From an uncultured bacterium (GTDB lineage: Bacteria; Verrucomicrobiota; Lentisphaeria; Victivallales; UBA1829): a stretch of DNA of 64,000 bases. The notes beneath the pieces were generated by a model, which had not been told where the DNA came from, did no database searches, and worked only from the letters and a program-made list of their open reading frames with translations. The stretch covers positions 1 through 64,000 of the forward strand of contig CASFTV010000027.1 in the NCBI GenBank assembly GCA_949297765.1, read 5' to 3'. Made by a program: the position numbers and the translations under genes. Below, piece after piece: positions 17,773-26,632 of this stretch (position 1 is its first letter; every line of letters starts with the position of its first letter).

Positions 17773-18672
17773 TCAGCGGCCGGTGATGTCGTGTTTCACG
17801 ATGTCGCCGGGCATGGTGCACTGATCCGCCCAGATTTTGCGGCCGGGGTAGATGGATGTGTGGATGCCGGTATGGACGTTTTCGCCGATGATTGAGCCGA
17901 ATTTGCGTCGGCCGGTATCCAGAAGTTTGCCGCAGACTTTGCTGGTATGGTTTTTGCCGTCGTGGCGGAAATTCGATGTGATCGTTCCGGCGCCGAAGTT
18001 GGTGAAGGAGCCGACGATGCTGTCGCCGATATAGCTGAGGTGTCCGGCGGAAACCTTGTTCATCAGAATGGAGTTTTTGATTTCGACCGCCTGTCCGACA
18101 TGGCAGTTGTCGCCCAGCGACGTATTGCCGCGGAAGTAGCAGTTCGGACCGATCTTGCAGTTTTTCCCGATGACCGTCACACCTTCCATATAAACTCCGG
18201 GAAGCACCACGGATCCCTCTCCGAGAATTAGGATTCCATCAATATGAGCCCCTTCCCGGACCGTTCCGGAGATCTTGCTTTCCGTGATTTCGGAAAGCAC
18301 CTCTTCGTGAACCCGGAGCAGATCCCAGGGATAGCGGATCCGGAAACTGGCCTCGTCGGCCGGAATGGTCACCGCCCCGGACGGAAGTTCTCCGGAGGGA
18401 GAACGCCAGGCAAGCGGCTGCTGTTCCGCATCCAGAAGAATGTACGGTCCCGGAAGCGCGGCCAGCCGTTCCAGAAGAGCTTTGGAAGGCCAGAATGCGA
18501 TCGTTGCCGTAATCATATCGGAACTGTTGAAATCGCAGACCGCCCCTTCCCAGCGGGAGAGGATCACATCGTTGACATTGGTTCCCGCCATTTCCAGTTC
18601 CGCAAGCGAGCGGTGGCAGCAGAGCGGAGCAAGGGTCTCACGGGTTTCGTTGCGGAGAATTTGAATCAGCAT
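17773..18672 (-). CDS. GlmU-like left-handed beta-helix sugar-phosphate acyltransferase
   Basis: A 299-residue protein. The C-terminal two thirds (about 130-299) are hexapeptide-repeat beta-helix with the GlmU-type block AGHLSYIGDSIVGSFTNFGAGTITSNFRHDGKNHTSKV, whose His, Tyr and Asn match the glucosamine-1-phosphate acetyltransferase active site. The N-terminal 120 residues are far too short for a full pyrophosphorylase domain and lack its GxGTR-type motif. The start at 18672 overlaps the glmM stop as ATGA, so the pair is translationally coupled. Likely role: acetylation of the GlmM product towards UDP-GlcNAc, with a separate uridylyltransferase elsewhere. A structured repeat follows its stop codon. 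Confidence 0.82.
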   Translation of the reverse strand: MLIQILRNETRETLAPLCCHRSLAELEMAGTNVNDVILSRWEGAVCDFNSSDMITATIAFWPSKALLERLAALPGPYILLDAEQQPLAWRSPSGELPSGAVTIPADEASFRIRYPWDLLRVHEEVLSEITESKISGTVREGAHIDGILILGEGSVVLPGVYMEGVTVIGKNCKIGPNCYFRGNTSLGDNCHVGQAVEIKNSILMNKVSAGHLSYIGDSIVGSFTNFGAGTITSNFRHDGKNHTSKVCGKLLDTGRRKFGSIIGENVHTGIHTSIYPGRKIWADQCTMPGDIVKHDITGR

Positions 18673-20009
18673 CAGCAGAGTTCCTTTTGAATATGGCTGC
18701 AGAGAGTTTTGATCCAGCGGTCGGCCAGTTCGGCGGACTTGCATTCGACCAGGACGCGGATTTTGTTTTCTGTTCCGGAATAGCGGATGACGACCCGGCC
18801 GTCGTCACCGAACTCCTGTTCGGCGCGGGCGATCAGATCGGAAAGGCCGGGGATTTCGGCAACAGGGACTTTTTCGCGGACCTTCATGCTCTCCAGATGC
18901 TGGGGATACTCCTCCATGAACGACGCCATTTCCGCGAGCGTCATGTTTTTCTCCTTCATCAGTTTGAGGACATGGAGCGCGGAGATGATTCCGTCGCCCG
19001 TGGTGGCGTAGTCCAGGAAGATGAGGTGGCCGGACTGTTCTCCGCCGAGTTTGATGTTTTTCTCTTTCATCCGTTCGATCACATAGCGGTCGCCGACTGC
19101 GGTGACCTCCACCTGAATTCCGGCCTGCTTCATTGCAGCGATGAGTCCCATATTGCTCATGCTGGTCACGGCGATCGAATCGGACGTGAGTTTGCCTTCC
19201 GCCTTGTAATCGAGTGCGCAGAGGCCGATGATGCGGTCGCCGTTGACGACATTGCCCTCTGCGTCGGAGAAGATCACGCGGTCGGCATCCCCGTCGAGAG
19301 AAATTCCGACATCGGCATGGTGTTCCCGGACCAGGCGGCACATCTCCTCCGGATGCGTCGCTCCGCAGTTTTCGTTGATGTTGGTGCCGTTCGGCGACGT
19401 GGAAACGGAAATCACTTCGACGCCGAGTTCCTTGAGAATCAGCGGCGCGATGTAGTAGGCGGCGCCGTTCGCGCAGTCGAGCACGGCCTTGATTCCTTTG
19501 AGACTGCGGTTCTGGATGGAGCTTTTCGCAAATTCGATATACCGTCCGCGGGCATCTTCGATGCGGTACGCTTTTCCAATGCGGCGGGGGGTGATTTCCG
19601 GAACTTCGCCGAGGATGATCTTTTCGATTTCGTCCTCGGTTTCGTCGGGGAGTTTGAATCCGTCGGCGCTGAAGATTTTGATTCCGTTGTCGTCGGAGGG
19701 GTTGTGGGAGGCGGTGATCATGATCCCGCAGTCCGCCCCCATCGACCGGACCAGATGGGCGACCGCAGGAGTCGGCATCGGTCCGATTTCGAGCACGTCC
19801 ATTCCCATGCTGAGCATTCCGCTGGTGAGCGCGGTTTCGAGCATATATCCGGAAAGGCGCGTATCCTTGCCGATGACGGCTTTTGCCGTCCCGCTGGACT
19901 TCGCATAGATCTGTGCAACCGCCTTTCCGACTTTGAGAGCAATTTCAGGGGTGATCGGGTATTCGTTCGCTTTTCCGCGGATTCCGTCCGTGCCAAATAA
20001 TCTAGCCAT
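18672..20009 (-). CDS. glmM: Phosphoglucosamine mutase
   Basis: Interconverts glucosamine-6-phosphate and glucosamine-1-phosphate for peptidoglycan and lipopolysaccharide precursors. The 445 residues match the family: MARLFGTDGIRGKAN at the start, active-site Ser101 in TASHNPSDDNGIKIF, the metal loop SLDGDADR, the sugar-binding GGEQSGHLIF, and the phosphate-binding RYSGTENKIRVLVE near the C terminus. It is first gene of a two-gene operon with the beta-helix acyltransferase, overlapping by 4 bp. The promoter is at 20059-20087. Confidence 0.97.
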   Translation of the reverse strand: MARLFGTDGIRGKANEYPITPEIALKVGKAVAQIYAKSSGTAKAVIGKDTRLSGYMLETALTSGMLSMGMDVLEIGPMPTPAVAHLVRSMGADCGIMITASHNPSDDNGIKIFSADGFKLPDETEDEIEKIILGEVPEITPRRIGKAYRIEDARGRYIEFAKSSIQNRSLKGIKAVLDCANGAAYYIAPLILKELGVEVISVSTSPNGTNINENCGATHPEEMCRLVREHHADVGISLDGDADRVIFSDAEGNVVNGDRIIGLCALDYKAEGKLTSDSIAVTSMSNMGLIAAMKQAGIQVEVTAVGDRYVIERMKEKNIKLGGEQSGHLIFLDYATTGDGIISALHVLKLMKEKNMTLAEMASFMEEYPQHLESMKVREKVPVAEIPGLSDLIARAEQEFGDDGRVVIRYSGTENKIRVLVECKSAELADRWIKTLCSHIQKELC

Positions 20010-20058
20010 CTTCGGATCTTGTCCTTTCTGAAAAATTCATCGAAAAATTCTGACTGGT

Positions 20059-20087
20059 AAGATACTCCTCCGCGCTCGAAAAAACAA
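20059..20087 (-). promoter_or_regulatory. glmM promoter (TTGTTT-17-TATCTT)
   Basis: On the minus strand, TTGTTT (20087-20082), 17 bp, TATCTT (20064-20059), 50 bp before the start codon. Confidence 0.55.
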
Positions 20088-20223
20088 CCGGGCAATGAAA
20101 AAATTTACGCAAAAAACGATTACAATCCGGCAATCCGGAGAGACCGCGGACCGGGAAAAATCTCCGGTAGGCGCGGACACGCTGTTTCACCGGGAGAAAT
20201 TCGGATAAAAATTTTCTTTTCAC

Positions 20224-20252
20224 TTGCGCTTTTCCCGAACCGAAGCTACATT
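20224..20252 (+). promoter_or_regulatory. Promoter of the CBM9-like gene (TTGCGC-17-TACATT)
   Basis: TTGCGC (20224-20229), 17 bp, TACATT (20247-20252), about 50 bp before the ATG at 20305. Nothing else is seen in 20088-20223. Confidence 0.45.
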
Positions 20253-20304
20253 TCCGGAAACCAAGAGAAATTCCGGACCGCTCACCTCCGGAGGAAAGGA
20301 CGCC

Positions 20305-20916
20305 ATGCTGCAGCAACTGATTGATCTTCTGGATTCCGGAGTCACGCTTCCCGGGGGGAGCGCCTGCGTTTCCGGGGGACCGATGACGTTTTTCCGTCTT
20401 CAGGACGGGATGCCGCCGGATGAGAACGGCGCGGCCGCGCTGTTTGTGGAGAAGGATGCGCTCCGTGTCCTGGGAGCCTTCCGCGACTCCGATATCGGAA
20501 ACGCCGCCCGGAAGAACAACGAGCAGACCTGGAAAACCGGAGATGTCATGGAATGCTTTGTCCAGCTTCCGGGAAAAGAAGATTATTTTGAGTTTCATGT
20601 GACTCCGGAGAACTATACGCTTCAGCTCCATCTTCCCTCGGAAAGCCGGAAGAGCGAAGGGAGCTTTGAAGAGAAGCTCTGTGAAACCGGGCTCCGGACG
20701 ACGACCCGCTGTGAACCGGAGCGGAACCTCTGGTGCGGAGAGCTGGTCATCCCGTTTGCGGGAATCGGGCTGACGGAAGAACTGCTGAACGGGCTCTCCT
20801 TCGCGATCTGCCGGTACAACTACAACGGGGGAAAGGAGCCGGAAATCTCGTCAACCGTCAGCTTTTCCGGGGAGACCTTCCACGCACCGGCGCAATGGCA
20901 TGTCCTCCGGGCCTGA
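20305..20916 (+). CDS. CBM9-like carbohydrate-binding fold protein
   Basis: A 203-residue protein that is essentially one family-9-like carbohydrate-binding domain: AALFVEKDALRVLGAFRDSDIGNAARKNNEQTWKTGDVMECFVQLPGKEDYFEFHVTPENYTLQLHLP, the typical DEPAAF-like pattern of this fold. It has no signal peptide and no catalytic domain, so it would be cytoplasmic if the start is right. The ATG at 20305 is chosen over an upstream in-frame ATG because GGAGGAAAGG sits just before it and homology starts later. The ligand is unknown. It stands alone, ahead of a promoter for the lipoprotein gene. Confidence 0.7.
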   Translation: MLQQLIDLLDSGVTLPGGSACVSGGPMTFFRLQDGMPPDENGAAALFVEKDALRVLGAFRDSDIGNAARKNNEQTWKTGDVMECFVQLPGKEDYFEFHVTPENYTLQLHLPSESRKSEGSFEEKLCETGLRTTTRCEPERNLWCGELVIPFAGIGLTEELLNGLSFAICRYNYNGGKEPEISSTVSFSGETFHAPAQWHVLRA

Positions 20917-20943
20917 ACATTCCCGGAAAGTTGAAAGAAGGAC

Positions 20944-20972
20944 TTTAAAACCGCGGGAAGAAGGAGTATATT
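20944..20972 (+). promoter_or_regulatory. Promoter of the lipoprotein operon (TTTAAA-17-TATATT)
   Basis: TTTAAA (20944-20949), 17 bp, TATATT (20967-20972), 37 bp before the ATG at 21010. Confidence 0.5.
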
Positions 20973-21009
20973 ACTTCCGAATTCTTGTGAATGAATTAAG
21001 GAAAACGCC

Positions 21010-21912
21010 ATGACTTCTGGAAAAATTTTTTCACTGCTTCCGCTGTTTCTTCTGCTCCTGCTTGCAGCGGCCTGTCAGACCGATTACAGGACAAATGCGG
21101 CGGAACGCGCCCGTTCCTACGCGCTTGAGCGCACCCGGGATCTTCCGGAATCGGACCGGAACTTCATCCGCTACAATGATCCGATTCTGATGTCCAATCT
21201 TATGTTTGCCTTCCGTCCGCCGGTTTTCACATCGCTCGGGGACGGCCCCAGCCGGTTCAACGACCGGGCTCCGGAACGGAACAGCAACTATGATTTCATG
21301 CACTCTGCATTTGTCTGGCATCTTCCGAAATCCGGATTTTCAGTTGTGGTGGACGGCGCGGGCGAACGCGATCAGCGCGGATGGGTGCCAACGCAGATGC
21401 TCTATAAGAAATTCATTCCGGAAAACACGGCATTTTCCGCGACGAAAATCAAAGCAGCCGGTTTCCTGGCGAATTTTTTTCCGGATCTGAAGATTGCGGA
21501 AATCAACGAAGTCCGATTCAACGAACCGCGGGTCGCTGTGACGGGCTTTCTGCTGACGCCTCCTGAATCCGCAAATCGCGACATCCAGGTCAGGAAATGG
21601 ATGGATTACATCCGCGGCGATGTCGGCCCCAAATCCGGCAAAGTCCAGATTTCCCTGATCTGGACCAGTCCGCTGGACGGGAAACAGATGGTTGTCACTG
21701 GAGAGGCTCCGAAAAAGAACCTGTACGGCTGGAAGCCCGTCAAGGCCTATCTGCTGGACCGCAAGGAACTGGACGAACAGATTCTCGACACCGCAATCTC
21801 CCTGAAAGATCCGAAAAATGAAGAAGGGGAGACCATTCTCACGCCGGAAGAGGAGGCGGATCCGCTGACCGATGAACCCGCCTTCCATGAAATGCAGCCC
21901 CGTCCGAGATAA
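21010..21912 (+). CDS. Predicted lipoprotein of unknown function
   Basis: A 300-residue protein with a lipoprotein signal: MTSGKIFSLL, a Leu-rich core and the lipobox LAAAC, giving a lipidated Cys22. The mature part has blocks such as DRNFIRYNDPILMSNLMFAFRPPVFTSLGD and ends in an acidic, Pro-rich tail. I do not recognise the family. It is followed eight bases later by a membrane protein and then a radical SAM gene, overlapping start to stop, so the three look like one envelope-related operon. Confidence 0.75.
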   Translation: MTSGKIFSLLPLFLLLLLAAACQTDYRTNAAERARSYALERTRDLPESDRNFIRYNDPILMSNLMFAFRPPVFTSLGDGPSRFNDRAPERNSNYDFMHSAFVWHLPKSGFSVVVDGAGERDQRGWVPTQMLYKKFIPENTAFSATKIKAAGFLANFFPDLKIAEINEVRFNEPRVAVTGFLLTPPESANRDIQVRKWMDYIRGDVGPKSGKVQISLIWTSPLDGKQMVVTGEAPKKNLYGWKPVKAYLLDRKELDEQILDTAISLKDPKNEEGETILTPEEEADPLTDEPAFHEMQPRPR

Positions 21913-21919
21913 CCCCGCC

Positions 21920-22510
21920 ATGCGCCAGGAGAATTTTCGTGCGTGCCGCACGGCTGCGGTCCTTCTGGGACTCTCCCTTCTGCTGCCCGCGGCGGGAATC
22001 GCGGCGGGACAGCGTCTCGCGGGAGGAGACTGGAATACGCTTCTGGCGTTCTGGAAGACGGAATCCGGACTGCGCCTGCTGCTGTTTTTCCCGCTCGGAC
22101 TCGGGATTCCGCTGATTCAGAGCATCTGGCTGCTGCGGACACGGCCGAAACGGGTGATGCTGCTTCCGGCGTCGGCGGCGCTTCCTGCATTGTTGCCGCT
22201 TCTGCTGTTTCGGATCAATGTGCTGTTTGTACTGTTTGTGTGTCTGGCGCTGCTGTCGCTGGGCTTTCTTCTGACGCCCCGGCTGTCGCCGGGCGGACGA
22301 TTCGGAGATTTTGAACGGATTCCGCCGGTTCTGGCGCTGAAGGGATTCTGTCTTCTGGAGGCGACGGGAACTGCACTGTCCCTGTTTCCCCTGCTCGGGA
22401 GCGGGGAATGGCGGATGCAGTTCCTGACAGGGGAAGTTCTGTTTCTTGGATTTCTCGGACTTCTCTATTTTGGCGTGTCACCGCTTCTTCGGCGGAGTCC
22501 GGGCGGATGA
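21920..22510 (+). CDS. Integral membrane protein of unknown function
   Basis: A 196-residue hydrophobic protein with about five predicted membrane segments (starting near AAVLLGLSLLLPAAGIAA, LRLLLFFPLGLGIPLIQSIWLL, VMLLPASAALPALLPLLLF, VLFVLFVCLALLSLGFLL and a last one near 170-190). The start at 21920 is preferred since it is the first ATG after the lipoprotein stop. No family is recognised. The stop overlaps the radical SAM start as ATGA, which supports it being a real, coupled gene. Confidence 0.65.
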   Translation: MRQENFRACRTAAVLLGLSLLLPAAGIAAGQRLAGGDWNTLLAFWKTESGLRLLLFFPLGLGIPLIQSIWLLRTRPKRVMLLPASAALPALLPLLLFRINVLFVLFVCLALLSLGFLLTPRLSPGGRFGDFERIPPVLALKGFCLLEATGTALSLFPLLGSGEWRMQFLTGEVLFLGFLGLLYFGVSPLLRRSPGG

Positions 22511-23349
22511 CAAAGCGATTCCGGACCGCCTATCTGGAACTGACGAACATCTGCAACCGGCGGTGTACGTTCTGCCGGGGAAGCAGCCGGCCGCCGGACT
22601 GCATGCCGGTTTCCCTGTTTGCCGGACTGGCGCCTCAGACTGCGGAACTGGCCGACATGGCCTATCTGCATATTCTAGGTGAAGCGCTTCTGCATCCGGA
22701 ACTGAAGGAGATCACCTCCATTGCCCGCCGGTCAGGACTTCCGCTCGGCATGACGACCAACGGGACCTTGTTCGGCCATCCGAACGCCGCCGTTCTGAAC
22801 GATCCTGTCTACCGGCGCCTGAACATTTCCCTGCATTCCGGCGTGGAGGAGTTTCTGGAGGAAATTTTTGATTTTTCCGGACAGCTGCTTTCCTGCAATC
22901 CGAATCTGCGGATCGACTATCGGCTCTGGGATGCGGGGGAGTTCCGCCAGGTGCGGGAACGGATTGCCGGGCACTATCGCCTTTCTCCGGAAAAGCTCAC
23001 CCGGAGCGGCGGACGGGTCCTTCTGGCGGATCGTCTTTTTCTGCACATGGATGCTTTTTTTGAATGGCCCTCCCCCGATGCTCCGATCCGTTCGGGGAAA
23101 GGATTCTGTCACGGCGGGATCCGTCAGTTCGGAGTTCTTCTGGACGGGCGCGTCACCGCATGCTGTCTGGATGCGGATGGCGTCATGAACTTCGGCAATG
23201 CCGCGGAAGAGCGTCTTTCCCGGATCCTCTTCTCCCGTCGGTTTGAGCAGATGCGCAATGGATTCCTGCGGGGAGAGGTGCTGGAAAATCTCTGTCTGCG
23301 CTGCCGTTACCGGGAACGGTTCCATGGAACGGTTTCCATCTCCCGATGA
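22507..23349 (+). CDS. Radical SAM/SPASM protein
   Basis: A 280-residue radical SAM enzyme. The CxxxCxxC cluster motif is Cys16, Cys20 and Cys23 in LTNICNRRCTFC. Typical barrel blocks follow (HILGEALLHPEL, GMTTNGTLF, RLNISLHSG). The C-terminal SPASM-like region holds further cysteines (GFCHGG, TACCLDADGVMNFGN, CLRCRYR) for an auxiliary cluster. SPASM enzymes often modify peptides, but no precursor peptide is seen nearby. Neighbours are a membrane protein (4-bp overlap) and a lipoprotein. Substrate unknown. Confidence 0.83.
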   Translation: MTKRFRTAYLELTNICNRRCTFCRGSSRPPDCMPVSLFAGLAPQTAELADMAYLHILGEALLHPELKEITSIARRSGLPLGMTTNGTLFGHPNAAVLNDPVYRRLNISLHSGVEEFLEEIFDFSGQLLSCNPNLRIDYRLWDAGEFRQVRERIAGHYRLSPEKLTRSGGRVLLADRLFLHMDAFFEWPSPDAPIRSGKGFCHGGIRQFGVLLDGRVTACCLDADGVMNFGNAAEERLSRILFSRRFEQMRNGFLRGEVLENLCLRCRYRERFHGTVSISR

Positions 23350-23371
23350 CCGGGAAGGAGGTTCTTTGCGG

Positions 23372-24739
23372 TCAGCCTTCCGCGTGCAGGATCATTCCGG
23401 AAGGATTCTCTCTCCGGAGACGGCGCATGGTGCGGCAGTAGTCCCATGCGAGAATCGCAGTGGCGCCGACCCATGCGAGCGGATTGGAAAGGCAGACCCC
23501 CAGATATCCCAGCCAGCCCGCCAGCCCGAAAGCACCCGCAACCCGCAGCACCAGCTCCACCACGCCCGCCATGAACGGAATAAACGCAAACCCCATCCCC
23601 TGCTGAACATTCCGGTAGATCAGCAGCATGGCCAGAATGGTGTAGCAGCTTGCGCTGGTGTTCAGGAAGATCTGGGAACAGCGGATGACTCCGGCATTCT
23701 GTTCTCCGATGAACCATGCGGTCAGCAGTGAACCGAAGGTAATCAGCAGGGCGCCCGCAATGAGGCTGAACGCGATCGCCATTGCAGAACACTGATACAG
23801 TCCCTTGCGGATGCGGGCGATATTTCCCGCGCCATAGTTCTGGGCGGCGAAGGTCGCCATTGCGATGCTGAAGGAAAAAAGCGGCTGAACGCAAAGCTGG
23901 TCGATGCGGCATGCGGCGGTATATCCCGCCACAGCGACCGGCCCGAAACCGTTCAGCGCCCGCTGCAGGATCAGGACGCCGACTGCCGTAACGGAGAACT
24001 GAAACGCCATCGGCAGCGCCACACGCAGATGTTCCCGGTAAAAAGCCCCGTTGAACTCCCAGTCGCGCAGATGGAGACGCAGGATCGGGAATTTCCGGAT
24101 CATGAAAATCAGACACAGAAATCCGGAGAGGCCCTGAGCGATCACAGTTGCCCACGCGGCGCCGGCGACTCCGCTTTTCATGTTCAGGATGAAGTAAAGA
24201 TCCAGAATCACGTTGACGATGGAGGAGACGATCAGGAAATAGAGCGGAGTCCGGCTGTCCCCGAGCGCACGGATGATGCTGGAAAGCATTCCGTAGAACA
24301 CGAGGGTCCATGCGCCGTAAAAGATGACGACCAGGTAATTGCAGGTATCGTTGAAGATCTCTTCCGGCGTATCCATCAGGCGGAGAATGAAGCGCATTCC
24401 GCCGACGCAGAGCAGAGTCACCAGCAGCGTGACGGCGGAGCAGATGACCGTTGACGTTGCAACGGATCTCCGAACGCCTTCCTCGTCATGAGCGCCGAAC
24501 CTCTGCGCCGTGATGACGGCCAGTCCGCTGGTGAGTCCGAAAAAGAAACCGAAGACCAGGAACATGATCGAACCGGACGATCCGCCGACCGCGGCCAGCG
24601 CCTTGTATCCGAGGGTGCGTCCGACGATAATGGTATCGGCCATATTGTAGAGCTGCTGAAACACATTTCCGGCGAGAAGTGGAAGAGTGAACCCCAGGAT
24701 CAGCTTTGCGGGGTTTCCCACCGTCATATCTTTGATCAT
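23372..24739 (-). CDS. MATE-family efflux transporter
   Basis: A 455-residue inner-membrane protein with about twelve membrane segments and the MATE pattern: MTVGNPAKLILGFTLPLLAGNVFQQLYNMADTIIVGRTLG at the start and a second half beginning near FQFSVTAVGVLILQRALN. Members export drugs or metabolites using Na+ or H+ gradients. Its start overlaps the stop of the HAD gene by 4 bp, so both are one unit. Substrate unknown. Confidence 0.92.
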   Translation of the reverse strand: MIKDMTVGNPAKLILGFTLPLLAGNVFQQLYNMADTIIVGRTLGYKALAAVGGSSGSIMFLVFGFFFGLTSGLAVITAQRFGAHDEEGVRRSVATSTVICSAVTLLVTLLCVGGMRFILRLMDTPEEIFNDTCNYLVVIFYGAWTLVFYGMLSSIIRALGDSRTPLYFLIVSSIVNVILDLYFILNMKSGVAGAAWATVIAQGLSGFLCLIFMIRKFPILRLHLRDWEFNGAFYREHLRVALPMAFQFSVTAVGVLILQRALNGFGPVAVAGYTAACRIDQLCVQPLFSFSIAMATFAAQNYGAGNIARIRKGLYQCSAMAIAFSLIAGALLITFGSLLTAWFIGEQNAGVIRCSQIFLNTSASCYTILAMLLIYRNVQQGMGFAFIPFMAGVVELVLRVAGAFGLAGWLGYLGVCLSNPLAWVGATAILAWDYCRTMRRLRRENPSGMILHAEG

Positions 24740-25563
24740 GCGGACACCCGGCGGCTCCTGAGTTCTTTCTGCAGTTCCCGGCGGACGGTCTCCCAGACAC
24801 CGTCATGCTCGTTGTCCGCCTCCGTGATATGTGCGGCGATCTCCTTGAGGCCGGGATGCGCGTTGGCCATTGCATAGCTGTTCGGATATTTCAGGAACAT
24901 GGAGGAATCGTTCAGGTAGTCGCCGAACACCATGCACTCTCCGGAAGAAATTCCGAGCCGGTTCCGCAGAAAATCCAGTGCCGCCCCTTTGGAAACCTCG
25001 GGATTCATGATATCGACCCAGGTCATGCCGGAAAGCACCACGGAAAAGGCGGAGGAAAGAACTCGCAGAGCCGGATAGACCACCGCTTCCGCATCCCGGG
25101 CGGAGAAGGCGGCGATCTTGCAGATCCGGTCCGCCTCCAGCACCTCGCGGATCGCGGAAACGGGAATTCGTTCCAGGCGGTCATTATAAAACCGGGCATT
25201 GCGGACGAATTCCGGATCGTCGTCCACGATGTATGCGCTGTTCAATCCGCAGAGAATCGGATAGACACGGGGAAGCCGGTGAATTTCCTCCAGGATCCGT
25301 TCCGCGCCGGACCGGGGAAGTTCGCTGAAAAACAGATTCTCCTTTCCGCGGAATACGATCGCGCCGTTTTCGGAACAGTAGCAGATCCGGTCCGCCACGT
25401 CTCCGAAGAGGTTGTAAAGATTGTAATACTGCCGTCCGCTCGCCACGACAAAAGCGATTCCGCGTTCACAGAGAGTTTCGATCATCCGGAACGTTTCTTC
25501 TGGGAGTTGCTTTCTGCTGTCGAGCAGGGTCCCGTCCATATCGGAGGCGATGAGTCTGATCAT
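24736..25563 (-). CDS. Cof-type HAD-superfamily phosphatase
   Basis: A 275-residue HAD hydrolase of the Cof/type IIB group. The catalytic motif DMDGTLLD spans residues 8-15, followed by motif II VVASGRQYYNL, a conserved Lys in the cap region (VSKGAALDFL), and motif IV GDYLNDSSMF. Such enzymes dephosphorylate sugar phosphates or cofactors in the cytoplasm. The start at 25563 fits the family start; an upstream in-frame ATG lies outside homology. The promoter is at 25591-25618. Co-transcribed with the MATE gene. Confidence 0.9.
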   Translation of the reverse strand: MIRLIASDMDGTLLDSRKQLPEETFRMIETLCERGIAFVVASGRQYYNLYNLFGDVADRICYCSENGAIVFRGKENLFFSELPRSGAERILEEIHRLPRVYPILCGLNSAYIVDDDPEFVRNARFYNDRLERIPVSAIREVLEADRICKIAAFSARDAEAVVYPALRVLSSAFSVVLSGMTWVDIMNPEVSKGAALDFLRNRLGISSGECMVFGDYLNDSSMFLKYPNSYAMANAHPGLKEIAAHITEADNEHDGVWETVRRELQKELRSRRVSA

Positions 25564-25590
25564 GATTCCGCGGCTTTCATTGAGATCGGT

Positions 25591-25618
25591 AATATAGCAC
25601 ATCCCGCATCAAATTCAA
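25591..25618 (-). promoter_or_regulatory. Promoter of the HAD-MATE unit (TTGAAT-16-TATATT)
   Basis: On the minus strand, TTGAAT (25618-25613), 16 bp, TATATT (25596-25591), 28 bp before the HAD start codon. Confidence 0.6.
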
Positions 25619-25659
25619 CTTTTTTCCGGACCTCGGCGGAGAGGAAAGCGGCTGTGCGG

Positions 25660-26145
25660 TCAGTTTCCCTGCCAGGAGGAGTAGGGATTTTCGGCGAGGA
25701 CGGAATTGGAGTAGCGATAGTCGCCGGTCACTTCCTCGCCGAGCCAGGGGGGGATCGGGAAACGCTGATTTTCCGACTCCAGTTCCAGTTCGGCAACGAT
25801 CAGTCCGGCGTTTTCTCCGAGGAATTCATCGATTTCCCAGCGGTACCCGAGATATTCCACGGTGTGCCGGATTTTGGAAACCGTATTTCCTGTGCAGAAA
25901 CGCTCCAGCATCTGCTCGGCATCCTCAAGCGGGATTTCATACTCGAACTCATCGCGGGAAAACCCTTTTACGGCGCTCTTGATTGTAATCCATGCGCGGG
26001 AACCGGCAATGCGGATGCGGCCGGAAAGGTGTTCCGGTCCGGAGCGGAACGGCAGATAGCGCTGTTTAAAAACGGCGGAGGCGCTCACACCGGAACGCCA
26101 CGAATCGTCACGCAGCAGGAATTTTCGTTCAATTTCAATTCCCAT
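25660..26145 (-). CDS. CYTH-domain protein (triphosphatase-like)
   Basis: A 161-residue CYTH domain with the signature EIERKF (4-9) followed by alternating charged strands (YLPFRSGPEHLSGRIRI, WITIKSA, EYEIPLEDAEQML, WEIDEFLGENAGLIVAELELESE). The acidic and basic residues match the tunnel that binds triphosphates with divalent metal, so an inorganic or organic triphosphatase activity is likely. It overlaps the Nudix gene by 11 bp. Confidence 0.9.
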   Translation of the reverse strand: MGIEIERKFLLRDDSWRSGVSASAVFKQRYLPFRSGPEHLSGRIRIAGSRAWITIKSAVKGFSRDEFEYEIPLEDAEQMLERFCTGNTVSKIRHTVEYLGYRWEIDEFLGENAGLIVAELELESENQRFPIPPWLGEEVTGDYRYSNSVLAENPYSSWQGN

Positions 26146-26632
26146 GGACGGAATTCTCCCTTCGCGAAAGGATCAATGTTTTCAAATTGCGCAGGACCTC
26201 GGCGGACTCTTCGGTCTTCATGATCCGGATGGCGCGGTCGATCTGGAAAAGGCGGCGGCTGCGCACCCCTTCCTCCTCCCAGCGGGGGAGAATCCGTCGG
26301 ATTTCCAGAGGATAGATCCGGGCGGAAGCGACATCGTCCGGCGTTTTGCTGATGTTGACGGTCCCGAGAACATGATTTTCACACTCTCCGACCACGCCGG
26401 CCTCCTCCAGGGCCTCTTTGGCGGCGGATGTCAATGTATCCAGCCGCTTAGCGATGTTTCCCTTCGGAAGGATCCATCCTCCTCCTGCGGAGGGGGTCAC
26501 CAGCATCACCCGGATTTCGGAACCGTAGACAATATAGGGAGCGCTTCCGGACTGGAGGATCCGTTTTGCTTTCCGGGAAATTTTTTTTTCCGGACGGCTC
26601 CGGACGGCGGCTTTCAGGTTAACCGTTTTCAC
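26135..26632 (-). CDS. Nudix hydrolase
   Basis: About 165 residues with a Nudix box, GNIAKRLDTLTSAAKEALEEAGVVG, close to the GX5EX7REUXEEXGU consensus (Lys replaces the usual Arg). The preceding GGGWILPKG strand is also typical. The start is uncertain: no ATG fits, and the best choice is the GTG at 26632, which lies inside the end of the upstream membrane-protein gene. The substrate is probably a nucleoside diphosphate derivative. It overlaps the CYTH triphosphatase gene, an attractive pairing for (poly)phosphate or nucleotide clean-up. Confidence 0.83.
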   Translation of the reverse strand: MKTVNLKAAVRSRPEKKISRKAKRILQSGSAPYIVYGSEIRVMLVTPSAGGGWILPKGNIAKRLDTLTSAAKEALEEAGVVGECENHVLGTVNISKTPDDVASARIYPLEIRRILPRWEEEGVRSRRLFQIDRAIRIMKTEESAEVLRNLKTLILSRRENSVHGN

